From: Thioalkalivibrio nitratireducens
GTDB taxonomy: Bacteria > Pseudomonadota > Gammaproteobacteria > Ectothiorhodospirales > Ectothiorhodospiraceae
DNA: 18,731 nucleotides
Reading direction: 5' to 3'
Assembly: GCA_011390385.1 (NCBI GenBank)
Contig: JAABSN010000055.1
Coordinates: 1 to 18,731, forward strand
Part shown: positions 1-7,518 of the stretch, piece by piece
Layout of the letters: every line of letters starts with the position of its first letter
Position numbering within the stretch: the stretch's first letter is position 1
Position numbers and translations under genes: made by a program
The notes under the pieces: generated by a model
The model's input: only the letters and a program-made list of their open reading frames with translations
Told to the model about the DNA's origin: nothing
Database searches by the model: none

Positions 1-49
1 AGCCCCCGATCAGAAACAGCAAGGCAACGATCCCTGTGCGCCAGTTCAT
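1..49 (-). CDS. N-terminus of a secreted or membrane protein (partial)
   Basis: The first 16 codons of a minus-strand gene run off the left edge. They translate to MNWRTGIVALLFLIGG, a short basic start followed by a hydrophobic run, as in a signal peptide or membrane anchor. An AAGGA ribosome binding site lies about 8 bases upstream of the ATG. The mature protein is outside the window, so no function can be given. Confidence 0.5.
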   Translation of the reverse strand, partial: MNWRTGIVALLFLIGG

Positions 50-100
50 GCAAATTTCCTTTTCGCCTGAGTTTCAGGGTGAACGCGAAAGAACCAGTGC

Positions 101-190
101 AGGGTGCAGTGGTGTCAAGCCGAACCGCACCGGTATCAGGTCGGCTCAGGCCCCCGGGCGGCGCAATTCGCTGCGCTCATTGCACCCTAC
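101..190 (-). repeat. REP-like element, copy 1
   Basis: Read on the minus strand it begins GTAGGGTGCAATGAGCGCAG, continues with CGAATTGCGCC, and closes with GGTGCGGTTCGGCTT and a terminal CACCCT. The outer ends are inverted (AGGGTGC and GCACCCT). The left half folds by itself, GGTGCAAT pairing with ATTGCGCC. The same structure occurs four more times in the window, always between genes. Apart from this element, the gene-free stretch between the left-edge gene and the TusE-like gene shows nothing I can name. Confidence 0.8.
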
Positions 191-343
191 GGCGTTCATT
201 GTCCGGGTGCCGCGTGTACGGGGCCATGAGTATCAGCCGGCGAACCGGTGTTCTACCGAATGCCGCCCGAATCACCCGTCGGCAATTCCCGACTGTTGTG
301 CTAAGCTATTGCCCGAATTCACAGCAAGCTCAGGAGTGAACCA

Positions 344-637
344 ATGGATCTTCCAGAACGCGACGGCGATGGTTACCTCGTGGATCGGGACTGCTGGACC
401 CCCGAAATCGGGCGTGCGATGGCCGCAGCCGACGGCGTCGAACTCGACGACGAGAAGTGGGAACATATCGTGAAGGCCAGGGAGTACTTCGAGGATCATG
501 CGGTGGTTCCGCCCATTCGGAAGTTCGCCAAGTACCTGAATGCCGACCAGAAGGGCATGTTCAACACCTGGATGAGCGGTCCGATGAAGCCGATTACCAA
601 GTACGGCGGACTACCGAAGCCGACGGGCTGCGTCTGA
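344..637 (+). CDS. TusE/DsrC-family sulfur-carrier protein, single C-terminal cysteine
   Basis: This 97-residue protein belongs to the DsrC/TusE/DsvC family of sulfur-trafficking proteins. Family members bind sulfur on a penultimate cysteine of a flexible C-terminal arm and work with TusBCD/DsrEFH-type sulfurtransferases. The C-terminus GGLPKPTGCV is the family signature, with Cys96 penultimate (CysA). At the position of the second redox cysteine of true DsrC (CysB) there is Thr85, as in E. coli TusE. The stretch before the arm (about residues 66-80) is shorter than in TusE and lacks the usual SRYLYRLFP-like segment. A CAGGAG ribosome binding site lies 8 bases before the ATG. It stands alone, convergent to the IalB-like gene, with a REP-like element between them. 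The family call is firm; whether it acts in tRNA thiolation or in sulfur oxidation is open. Confidence 0.85.
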   Translation: MDLPERDGDGYLVDRDCWTPEIGRAMAAADGVELDDEKWEHIVKAREYFEDHAVVPPIRKFAKYLNADQKGMFNTWMSGPMKPITKYGGLPKPTGCV

Positions 638-660
638 CGCCAGCAACGCCGTGGCGCTGC

Positions 661-757
661 AGGGTGCCACGGAGCGCAGTGAATTGCGCCGTTCGCAGCC
701 GGGCAGCGGGCTGGCCGTGGTTCCGGTGCGGTTCGGCTTCACCTCACCGCACCCTAC
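661..757 (+). repeat. REP-like element, copy 2
   Basis: It begins AGGGTGCCACGGAGCGCAG, continues TGAATTGCGCCGTTCG, and ends GGTGCGGTTCGGCTTCACC and CGCACCCTAC, the same order of modules as the other copies. It lies between the 3' ends of two convergent genes, where its hairpins could stop transcription from both sides. A further imperfect hairpin (GCAACGCC at 643-650, GGCGCTGC at 653-660) directly precedes it. Confidence 0.8.
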
Positions 758-769
758 GGCGCTCTCGAA

Positions 770-1297
770 TCAACGGGTGACCGAATTGAAACCGGCCGTG
801 AAGCCCATCAGGGAACCTTCGATGGCGGCCGCGCGATCCGATTCGACGGTCTTGACGCCGACACGGAAGCTCGTCCCGCCTCGCATGGCGGCAAGCATCT
901 CCTGATCGACCCGGGCGATGACCCGGCATCCGTTGGGGAGACACGTCTGGAACGGAAATTCGCGCTGCAGACCGTCACCGACCTGGAACAGAATGCCAGG
1001 GCGGAGATCCAGACCGAGCGGCAGATAGATGACCATGATCCGCTCATCGTCGATGACACCGATGGATATCTGCATCACGGGCTCGCCATCCTCATCGACG
1101 GCGGCCTGGGTGATGAAGCAGCTTTCGCCCGTTGGGGTGTCTTCGCAGACGACCTGCCAGTCCTGGTGGGTGGGGCCAGGTCTTACCTCGCCACCGAGCT
1201 GGGCGGATGCAGGGCCCCCAGCGAAGGCCAGCAGAAAGAAGAGCTTGACGACGCCGATGCGGGTCAGCGCGTTACGGAAAGGATTCGTGGTGGTAAT
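770..1297 (-). CDS. IalB-family (invasion-associated locus B) secreted protein, probable ATT start
   Basis: The reading frame gives a 175-residue protein. It has a signal peptide (hydrophobic core around residues 14-29, Ala-Ser-Ala at 30-32, mature start QLGGEV). The mature domain has the IalB-family layout: W47 and C51, C60, the strand IMVIYLPLGLDLRPG, then FQTCLPNGC with C119 and C124, and a final MGFTAGF strand. The four cysteines suggest two disulfides. Family members are periplasmic or secreted and poorly understood outside Bartonella. No ATG, GTG or TTG lies between the upstream in-frame TAG and the signal peptide. The ATT at 1297-1295 sits 7 bases after a GGAGA ribosome binding site and is the best start. 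The first conventional codon (GTG at 1078) would delete the signal peptide and 73 residues. A sequencing error is the alternative. Confidence 0.7.
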   Translation of the reverse strand: MTTTNPFRNALTRIGVVKLFFLLAFAGGPASAQLGGEVRPGPTHQDWQVVCEDTPTGESCFITQAAVDEDGEPVMQISIGVIDDERIMVIYLPLGLDLRPGILFQVGDGLQREFPFQTCLPNGCRVIARVDQEMLAAMRGGTSFRVGVKTVESDRAAAIEGSLMGFTAGFNSVTR

Positions 1298-1327
1298 GGG
1301 TATTCTCCGGGATGTCTTGACGCTGAG

Positions 1328-1356
1328 AAGCTATCCACAGTGCGAGCCTGCGTCAA
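1328..1356 (-). promoter_or_regulatory. Possible sigma-70 promoter of the IalB-like gene
   Basis: On the minus strand TTGACG (1356-1351) and TAGCTT (1333-1328) are separated by 17 bases. The -35 is five of six to consensus and the -10 is weak. Transcription would start near 1321, giving a leader of about 24 bases before the GGAGA site and the proposed ATT start. This spacing supports an IalB start near 1297. It is a pattern match only. Confidence 0.35.
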
Positions 1357-1539
1357 GTGACCACCGGGAAAAGTCCGGGGGAGGCCGACCGGTGGCGTCC
1401 TCCGGAATCCCCATGGCGGACGAGCCGCTCTGGTCGGGACGCAGTCGCGTCTCCACATTCGACAACCGTCATTCGTGGCGGAACAGGCTGCGGCGTGAGT
1501 GTCGGAACTCGATCGCCACAGCCTCCGGGTGAGTCTTCG

Positions 1540-1992
1540 TCAGAAAGTCGATCCCGTCAGTGCCGGTACATCCGCCTGGGGTACATGGCACATGGTGCAG
1601 ACATGGTTCTCTCCGCTGGGCACCATCTGTCCCTCGGCTTGCATGTAATGGGTTTTCGGCATGGGGGTCGGGTCACCCACCTCGCGTGCCTCACCGATCA
1701 TTTCGAGATCGTCGTGGCAGCCCAGGCACCGGTTGCTCTGCATGGTAATGGGCAGGTAATTGTCGATGCGGTGCGGGACCTGCGGTGGCGCACCGGGGAA
1801 CCCTCGGGGCAGCGTGCCGGCGGATCCGGGCCGCGTGTCCGGGTATGTGAATACCTCCGGAGTCGGAACCTCGAACACGCTCATTGGGCTCAGGCCCATT
1901 CGGTCGGGATCCAGCGACTGATCAGCCGCAAGGGTAGGGCCGAGAGCAAACAGCCCGAACAGTGTGGCTCCCAGTAAAACGCGTGATTTCAT
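1540..1992 (-). CDS. napB: Periplasmic nitrate reductase, diheme cytochrome c subunit NapB
   Basis: This 150-residue periplasmic cytochrome passes electrons to NapA. A Sec signal peptide covers about residues 1-22 (Leu-Ala-Ala before the mature start). Two heme c motifs are present, CLGCH at 89-93 and CTMCH at 132-136. His74 in VPHRIDNYLPIT and His115 in MPKTHYMQ are the likely distal heme ligands, as in the NapB family. The length is normal. The ATG overlaps the napH stop as ATGA, and a TAGGAGA ribosome binding site lies inside the end of napH, which indicates translational coupling. It is the last gene of the nap operon. The 242 bases before the IalB-like start hold no napC, only that gene's possible promoter. 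Confidence 0.95.
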   Translation of the reverse strand: MKSRVLLGATLFGLFALGPTLAADQSLDPDRMGLSPMSVFEVPTPEVFTYPDTRPGSAGTLPRGFPGAPPQVPHRIDNYLPITMQSNRCLGCHDDLEMIGEAREVGDPTPMPKTHYMQAEGQMVPSGENHVCTMCHVPQADVPALTGSTF

Positions 1993-2927
1993 GGTGTTCT
2001 CCTAGCCGGGTTTTGGATGGAATGTTGTTGATTGTGGCGCGCGATCAGAGGTCGCAGATCGAAGCTCAGGCTGTCCTCGGGACAAACCGGTACACAGCGG
2101 CCGCAATTGCTGCATTCACCGGACGTGACCAGGCCCCGCTGCGCGGCCTGGTTCAGGTTCAGTACCTGGGGTTCAGGGCAGACGCGGATGCACTCGCCGC
2201 AGCGTGTGCAGGTGGTTTCGTCAAAGCGCACGCGCAGCTGCGCCGCCCTGCCGACGACGGCGTAAAAGGCGCCGAGTGGACAGAGATGGCCGCACCAGCC
2301 GTGCCGGACCACCATCAGATCGAACAGGAAGATGCCGCCGACCCCGATCAGACCCATGCCGATGCCGAGGATCAGTTCGCGGTGCAGCATCGCGATCGGA
2401 CTCACCCATTCGAAGGCAGCGAGCCCGGTAAGCAGTGAAAGCACCAGCACCAGCACCAGTACGTAGTAGCGCAGGCTGCGGTTGAGGTGCAGGGCGTTGC
2501 TCAGGTTCAGGTGGTTGCGCAGCCAGCCGGCGAAGTCGGTCACCGCGTTCACGGGGCAGACCCAGGAACAGAAAACGCGCCCTCCGATCAGCCCGTAGAA
2601 CACCAGGACGACAGCCGCTCCGATCAGGACTTCGGGGACAAGTAGGTGTCGCGTGATGAGCATCTGGAGCACGGCGAACGGATCGGACATCGGGATGATG
2701 CCCGCGACGCTCGATGCGCTCAGATTGCCGGACAGCAGGGGTTGCCCCGCGAATGTCCAGGCCCAATGGGCGGTCGCGAAGAACAGCAGCAGGACAGAGA
2801 CCTGCGTGACCCGCCGCAGGATCAGATAACGCCACACCCAGAGCTTGCCCGAGAGGCTCTCGGGCAATTGATACAGCCGTACAGGCCGTCCGTTCGGCGC
2901 AGTACGGGTTTCGTGATGGGTGTTCAC
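1989..2927 (-). CDS. napH: Ferredoxin-type quinol dehydrogenase membrane subunit NapH
   Basis: This 312-residue inner-membrane protein oxidises quinol together with NapG. Four membrane segments lie near residues 41-60, 96-115, 154-174 and 187-207. The NapH/NosR-type cysteine motifs are CSWVCP at 120-125 and CGHLCP at 212-217. Two [4Fe-4S] sites follow: C240, C243, C246, C250 and C272, C275, C278, C282. The start is GTG, overlapping the napG stop as GTGA. No NapC tetraheme quinol oxidase lies nearby, so NapGH should be the electron entry point for this nitrate reductase. Confidence 0.95.
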   Translation of the reverse strand: MNTHHETRTAPNGRPVRLYQLPESLSGKLWVWRYLILRRVTQVSVLLLFFATAHWAWTFAGQPLLSGNLSASSVAGIIPMSDPFAVLQMLITRHLLVPEVLIGAAVVLVFYGLIGGRVFCSWVCPVNAVTDFAGWLRNHLNLSNALHLNRSLRYYVLVLVLVLSLLTGLAAFEWVSPIAMLHRELILGIGMGLIGVGGIFLFDLMVVRHGWCGHLCPLGAFYAVVGRAAQLRVRFDETTCTRCGECIRVCPEPQVLNLNQAAQRGLVTSGECSNCGRCVPVCPEDSLSFDLRPLIARHNQQHSIQNPARRTP

Positions 2928-3700
2928 GGAAGATCCCCAAGGTTCAGTGCATCCAGTCCCGGTACCGATGCTGCGTCGGCGGGTGTGTCCGTCGGAACCG
3001 GCGGCGAAGGGGGGTCGAAAACCATGACCCCGCCGGGTTCGGCTGCCTGCCTTCGGTAATGGGCCCCCATTTGTCCCTGGACCAGGCGCGCATCGACCAC
3101 GCGGATCGACGCTTCATCGGTCGGGCAGCGGTTCTCGCAGACACCGCAGCCGGTACAGTGATCCGAGTGTACCCACGGCACCATGCGCGCGTAGCCACCG
3201 GTTGCTGCGGGCCTGCGTTCGACCGATATCGCCCGGCCCTTCACCGGGCAACTGAGGAAACAGACCTCGCAGCGCAGGCCCTGCCAGGACAGACAGTTCT
3301 CGGTATCGATCACCGCCAGTCCCATGCGGGCGTCCTCGATGTTCTCGAGTTCTCCGGTCAGCGCGCCGGTGGGGCAGGCGGCCTGGCAGGGGATATCCGG
3401 GCACATCAGACAGGGGTTTTCCCGCGGCAGGAAATACGGCGAACCGATCGGGCGCGGCTCCCAGGCCGTAGCCAGGCGCAGGGTGTCATAGGGGCACGCG
3501 TTCACGCATTGGCCGCACTTGATACACATCGCGTGAAACGCGTCCTCATCCCGGGCGCCCGGAGGCCGCAGCGCGAACGGGGTCGCCCTGGCCTGGTTCC
3601 GCAGCACGTAGGTCCAGACCAGGCCGGCCGAGGCCGCGAGACTCGCGCCCTGGACCAGCCGGATCAGGAACGTCCGCCGGCTGCTGCTGGTGCCCGACAT
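2924..3700 (-). CDS. napG: Ferredoxin-type electron transfer protein NapG
   Basis: This 258-residue iron-sulfur protein works with NapH to move electrons from quinol to the periplasmic cytochrome NapB. The N-terminus has a twin-arginine motif (SRRTFL, residues 7-12) before a hydrophobic stretch, so it should be exported folded by Tat. Four [4Fe-4S] sites are visible: C59, C62, C65, C69; C97, C100, C105, C109; C136, C144, C147, C151; and C182, C185, C188, C192. The C-terminal 30 residues are proline- and alanine-rich and probably unstructured. The gene starts 22 bases after the napA stop and overlaps napH. Confidence 0.95.
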   Translation of the reverse strand: MSGTSSSRRTFLIRLVQGASLAASAGLVWTYVLRNQARATPFALRPPGARDEDAFHAMCIKCGQCVNACPYDTLRLATAWEPRPIGSPYFLPRENPCLMCPDIPCQAACPTGALTGELENIEDARMGLAVIDTENCLSWQGLRCEVCFLSCPVKGRAISVERRPAATGGYARMVPWVHSDHCTGCGVCENRCPTDEASIRVVDARLVQGQMGAHYRRQAAEPGGVMVFDPPSPPVPTDTPADAASVPGLDALNLGDLP

Positions 3701-3722
3701 GATATGCCCCTGACCCCGGCGG

Positions 3723-6464
3723 TCAGACCTTGTACACCTTCACGGCGCACTTCTTGTAGTCGCTCTCCTTGGACATCGGGCAGGCGGCGTCGATGGCCAC
3801 CTTGTTGATGAATACCCCCTCGTCGAAGAACGGGGCATAGACCATTCCCTTGGGCATCGTGTTGCGGCCGGTCGTCTCGACCCGAATCTGGATCTTGCCT
3901 CTGCGGGATTCGATCCAGACCAGATCATTGCGCTGCATCCCGCGTTCGCTGGCGTCTTCCGGGTGCATCCACAGTACCGCCGCAGGCACTGCACGATGCA
4001 GCTCGGGCACCCGCCGGGTCATCGTTCCGGAATGCCAGTGTTCCAGTACCCGGCCGGTCGACAGCCAGAGATCGTAGTTCTCGTCCGGTTGTTCCACCGG
4101 GGCCGCGTACGGCCGGAAGAAGATCTTGGCCTTGCCGGGTAGCGGGACGGGGGTGGGGTCGGTAACGCCGTCCAGGTCGCCACTCGGGATCGCCTTGGCG
4201 AGCTTGCCGTAGAACTCGAACCCGGCCCCCTTGGTGACATAGGGGTCGTACTGTTCATTGAAGCGCCACGTCCCTTCCTTGCCGTCGACCACGGGCCAGC
4301 GCAGACCCCGCACCTCGTCGCGGTGGTAGACATCGAAGTCGGCGAGATCCTTGCCGACGCCGCGTCCAAAGTGCACGTACTCCTGCCACAGTGCCTTTTC
4401 GACGAACCAGCCGTCCCCCAGCAGGTTGACCGTGTGGTTGTCCCGCCCCTTCGCCACCGGGTCCGGCCAGGCGTATTTCATGTTGTCGGCGGTGGCGAAC
4501 AGAACCTTGTACAGGCTGTCGTCGGCCGAGTAGCCCTTTTCCCCGGCCTCGGTCAGAACACTGGGGAGCTTCCCGTCCTCGTAGCCGTCGCCCTTCAGAC
4601 CGGGAACCGGCAGCTCGCCCCAGAAATCACCGATCGTGAACCGCTTGGAAAACTCCAGTACCTGCCAGAGATCGCCACGCGCGACCCCGGGCGGGGGAAC
4701 CTGCTCACGCCAGTGCTGGGTACGGCGCTCCGCGTTGCCGTAGGCGCCCCATTTTTCGAAGATCATCGCGACCGGCAGAATCAGGTCCGCGACCTTCGCC
4801 GAGATACCTGGATAGGCCTCGGACACGATGATGAAGTTGTCCTTCTCGCGCGCCGCCTTGATCCAGTGGTTGGAATTGGGATGGGTGTGCCAGGGGTTGT
4901 TGACCTGCACCCAGGCCCACTTGACGCTGCCGTCCTCGAGGTCGCGCATGATCTTGCCGTAGAAGGACCCGGGCTTCGGGTTGATGGTCTTTGCCGGCAG
5001 CTTCCAGTGCGTTTCGGTGAATTCCCGGTGCGCGGGGACCCCGATCAGACGGTCCGCCGGTAGCCGGTGCGAGAATGTGCCCACCTCGCGCGCGGTACCG
5101 CAGGCCGTCGGTTGGCCGGTCAGCGAGAAGGCGCCGTTGCCTGGCTGTGCATGCTTGCCCAGCAGCAGATGGTTGGCATAGACCTGCTGGTTGACCCAAC
5201 TGCCGCGCTGATGCTGGTTGAAACCCATCGTCCAGAACGAGACCACCTTGCGGTTGGCCTCGATGTAAAGGTCCGCGAGCTGCTGCAGCTTGGCCTTGAA
5301 GTCCTCCAGGGGTTCCGAGGCATCGCCCTTCGCCAGTTCGGCGACGAAGTCCAGGGTGTAGGGCTCGAGCGCCTTCTTGTAGTCCTCGAAACTGATGTTC
5401 CAGTGGGCGAGCGGGTTGCCCCGACTGTTCTGCTCGACGACCTCGCCCTCCTGACGCCGCTGTCCGATCGCCTCGTACTTGTCCAGCGTGACCTTCAGTT
5501 CCTTGGCGACGATGTCGCGCTCTGCCGGGAACGCGTATTCGTCTCCGGGGCGCAGGCCGTAGCCGATGTCGGAGGGGCCGGTGGCGAAGATGGTGTGCTT
5601 GTTCACGAAATCCCAGTTCACTGCATCGCGAGCGATGATCTCGCGGGCGATGTAGTTCTGGATCGCAAGGTCGGTGTTCGGCTTGAACACGATCTCCAGG
5701 TCCGCGCCGTCGGAGCTCATGTTGCGAAACGTGGTCAGATTGACGATGCGTACGTTCGGGGCGGCCATGCGCCGATTGATGATCCGCGACCACAGCACGG
5801 TGTGCATCTCGGCCATGTTCGCGCCCCACAGGATCATCGTGTCCGTGTTCTCGATATCGTCGTAGTTGCCGGCCGGTTCATCGGTGCCGAAGACGCTGTA
5901 GAAGCCGACCACCGCGCTCGCCATGCAGTTGCGCGCGTTGGGGTCGATGTTGTTGGAGCGAAAGCCCGCCTTGAACAGCTTGTTCATCGCGTAGCCTTCC
6001 TGGATCGTCCACTGACCCGAGCCGAAGCAGGCGATGCCTTCCGGGCCTTTCTCGGCATAGGTCTTGCGCAGCTGGCGCTCCATTTCGTCGAAGGCCTGGT
6101 CCCAGGACACGGGAACGAAGTCTCCCTGCTTGTGGAACTGGCCGTCCTTCATGCGCATCAGCGGCTGCGTGAGGCGATCCTGGCCGTACATGATCTTCGC
6201 GTTGAAATAGCCTTTCACGCATTGCCAGCCGCGGTTCACCGGGTTTTCCACGTCGCCTTTCTGGGCCACCACCCGGCCGTTGCTGGTGGCAAGCATCAGT
6301 CCGCAGCCGGTCCCGCAGAAACGGCAAACGGCCTTGTCCCATTGCCAATCCGCTTCGGTCTCCTGGGCTGCAGCCAGTGCTGCAGGTCCCAGCGACAGAC
6401 CGGCCATCGAGGCAGTACTGGCGGCGATGCCGGCTTTCAGGAAATTTCTTCGAGAGACAGTCAT
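3723..6464 (-). CDS. napA: Periplasmic nitrate reductase catalytic subunit NapA (long form)
   Basis: This 913-residue bis-MGD molybdoenzyme reduces nitrate to nitrite in the periplasm. A Tat signal (SRRNFLK, residues 4-10) is followed by a hydrophobic stretch and a signal peptidase site near 33. The [4Fe-4S] ligands are C47, C50, C54 and C82 (CRFCGTGCG and QCVKGYF). The molybdenum ligand is Cys180 in [13 protein letters not shown]. Further NapA blocks are present: [54 protein letters not shown] and [19 protein letters not shown]. The protein is about 80 residues longer than E. coli NapA. Its length and sequence, as I remember them, match the Campylobacter/Wolinella type, including extra sequence around residues 630-790. 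Asn179 precedes the Mo-cysteine where His is common. An AGGAGG ribosome binding site lies 9 bases before the ATG. Confidence 0.97.
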   Translation of the reverse strand: MTVSRRNFLKAGIAASTASMAGLSLGPAALAAAQETEADWQWDKAVCRFCGTGCGLMLATSNGRVVAQKGDVENPVNRGWQCVKGYFNAKIMYGQDRLTQPLMRMKDGQFHKQGDFVPVSWDQAFDEMERQLRKTYAEKGPEGIACFGSGQWTIQEGYAMNKLFKAGFRSNNIDPNARNCMASAVVGFYSVFGTDEPAGNYDDIENTDTMILWGANMAEMHTVLWSRIINRRMAAPNVRIVNLTTFRNMSSDGADLEIVFKPNTDLAIQNYIAREIIARDAVNWDFVNKHTIFATGPSDIGYGLRPGDEYAFPAERDIVAKELKVTLDKYEAIGQRRQEGEVVEQNSRGNPLAHWNISFEDYKKALEPYTLDFVAELAKGDASEPLEDFKAKLQQLADLYIEANRKVVSFWTMGFNQHQRGSWVNQQVYANHLLLGKHAQPGNGAFSLTGQPTACGTAREVGTFSHRLPADRLIGVPAHREFTETHWKLPAKTINPKPGSFYGKIMRDLEDGSVKWAWVQVNNPWHTHPNSNHWIKAAREKDNFIIVSEAYPGISAKVADLILPVAMIFEKWGAYGNAERRTQHWREQVPPPGVARGDLWQVLEFSKRFTIGDFWGELPVPGLKGDGYEDGKLPSVLTEAGEKGYSADDSLYKVLFATADNMKYAWPDPVAKGRDNHTVNLLGDGWFVEKALWQEYVHFGRGVGKDLADFDVYHRDEVRGLRWPVVDGKEGTWRFNEQYDPYVTKGAGFEFYGKLAKAIPSGDLDGVTDPTPVPLPGKAKIFFRPYAAPVEQPDENYDLWLSTGRVLEHWHSGTMTRRVPELHRAVPAAVLWMHPEDASERGMQRNDLVWIESRRGKIQIRVETTGRNTMPKGMVYAPFFDEGVFINKVAIDAACPMSKESDYKKCAVKVYKV

Positions 6465-6514
6465 GGGGTGGATTCCTCCTGGGTGGATTCGTTGTTCTTG
6501 CGGTTCGGTGCCGG

Positions 6515-6835
6515 TCAGCGCAGCGATGCCGGTGGGGTGAGGTCGGACTCGCCCACGGATTGTTTCCGGCCTGCCTTCATCAGGCCTTCGAGGATCTCCG
6601 GATCCTCTTCGAAATAGTGGTACAGCATGTCCGCGAGGATGACATCGGGAAGTGCCTTGATCCGGCGCAGGCCGTTCATTTCGGCGGCAATCGAAAGCGC
6701 TTCCTGGACGACGATGATCTTGCCCTGGTCACGGTCTTCGAAATGGACTTCCACGCCTGGAAGCTCGGAGAGTGCCTGTGCAACCGCAGATAGTTTCGGT
6801 GGTTGGCAGATCACTACGATTCCGGAAAGATTCAT
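6515..6835 (-). CDS. napD: NapD, cytoplasmic chaperone for NapA maturation
   Basis: This 106-residue protein is of the NapD family, small cytoplasmic chaperones that bind the Tat signal of NapA and hold back export until the cofactor is inserted. The start [10 protein letters not shown], the [18 protein letters not shown] strand region and the [18 protein letters not shown] block are typical. The C-terminal 20 residues extend beyond the usual core. The start ATG at 6835 is preceded by GAGGT. The frame stays open upstream to about 7390, but that part lies antiparallel within napF's own frame region and is not NapD. The gene sits 47 bases after napF and 50 bases before napA, which fits a napFDAGHB operon. 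Confidence 0.92.
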   Translation of the reverse strand: MNLSGIVVICQPPKLSAVAQALSELPGVEVHFEDRDQGKIIVVQEALSIAAEMNGLRRIKALPDVILADMLYHYFEEDPEILEGLMKAGRKQSVGESDLTPPASLR

Positions 6836-6882
6836 CAACTGTACCTCTGCAAGTCGTTGTATTTGAGATATCGGGTCTGGCT

Positions 6883-7380
6883 TCAAAAGCAACCGATTTC
6901 GACGGCTCCCGCAGGGCAGGGTGCATGGCAGGCCCCGCATCCCGTGCAGTGTTCGGATGCCACGATCGGCAGCAGCGCGCCTCCCGGCGCAGGCCGGAAG
7001 CGGATCGCGCCGGCACTGCAGTGGTCGCTGCAACTGCGGCACACGATTCCGAGCCGGTTCAGGCAGCTCCTGGTGAAACGGGCCAGATATGGCCAGGGCC
7101 GATGCCCGTTTTCCCGGCCCGAACTCGCCAGCACACCCGGTTCGCAGTGGTCGACGCACTGGCCGCAGAAAGTGCACGCGCCGTTGGCAAAATCGACGAC
7201 GGGGAAGCCGCCGGAGCCGTTCACGATGATGTTGGTCGGGCAATGGTCGCGGCAGAGGCCGCAGCGGGTGCAGCCATCCAGAAACGACTCCTCCTCGACC
7301 GCCCACGGCGGACGCAGGATGTCCTTGCCACCCGTGAAGTTGCCGCGAAGTAACTGCCTGCGGCTGACTGCTGTGTTCAT
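6883..7380 (-). CDS. napF: NapF, ferredoxin-type protein of nitrate reductase maturation
   Basis: This 165-residue cytoplasmic iron-sulfur protein is thought to help mature or reduce NapA before export. The N-terminus MNTAVSRRQLLRG is the usual NapF start, Tat-like but without a long hydrophobic segment. Four cysteine clusters are present: C37, C40, C43, C47; C69, C72, C75, C79; C106, C114, C117, C121; and C145, C148, C151, C155. It is the first gene of the operon. Weak GGGAG and GAGA elements precede the ATG. The upstream region holds inverted repeats but no clear promoter. Confidence 0.93.
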   Translation of the reverse strand: MNTAVSRRQLLRGNFTGGKDILRPPWAVEEESFLDGCTRCGLCRDHCPTNIIVNGSGGFPVVDFANGACTFCGQCVDHCEPGVLASSGRENGHRPWPYLARFTRSCLNRLGIVCRSCSDHCSAGAIRFRPAPGGALLPIVASEHCTGCGACHAPCPAGAVEIGCF

Positions 7381-7409
7381 GAATTCTCAAACTCCCAACG
7401 AAACCGCAA

Positions 7410-7436
7410 GATCCCGAGGGTGCGCTCCACGGGATC
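7410..7436 (-). promoter_or_regulatory. Inverted repeat in the napF leader
   Basis: GATCCCG at 7410-7416 and CGGGATC at 7430-7436 form a perfect 7-bp inverted repeat with a 13-base loop. It lies 30-56 bases upstream of the napF start codon. It could be a leader hairpin or a protein site. No FNR or NarP consensus overlaps it. Confidence 0.3.
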
Positions 7437-7502
7437 GCCCCCGACTCGTGTCCGGCATGCCCATGACCTCCGGGATGCTACGCACGCGCCTTGCGGTAAC
7501 CG

Positions 7503-7518
7503 TCTGGTAGCGACCAGA
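7503..7518. promoter_or_regulatory. Operator-like inverted repeat upstream of napF
   Basis: TCTGGTAGCGACCAGA is a perfect 6-4-6 inverted repeat about 125 bases upstream of the napF start. The form is that of a dimeric repressor or activator site, but I cannot match it to a named regulator and it may be chance. Confidence 0.25.

Noticed and set aside
1357..1977. 206-codon plus-strand frame opposite napB
   Set aside because: Shadow of napB, whose heme motifs and signal peptide are clear on the minus strand.
5067..6617. 516-codon open frame on the plus strand
   Set aside because: Antisense shadow of napA, which is identified beyond doubt.
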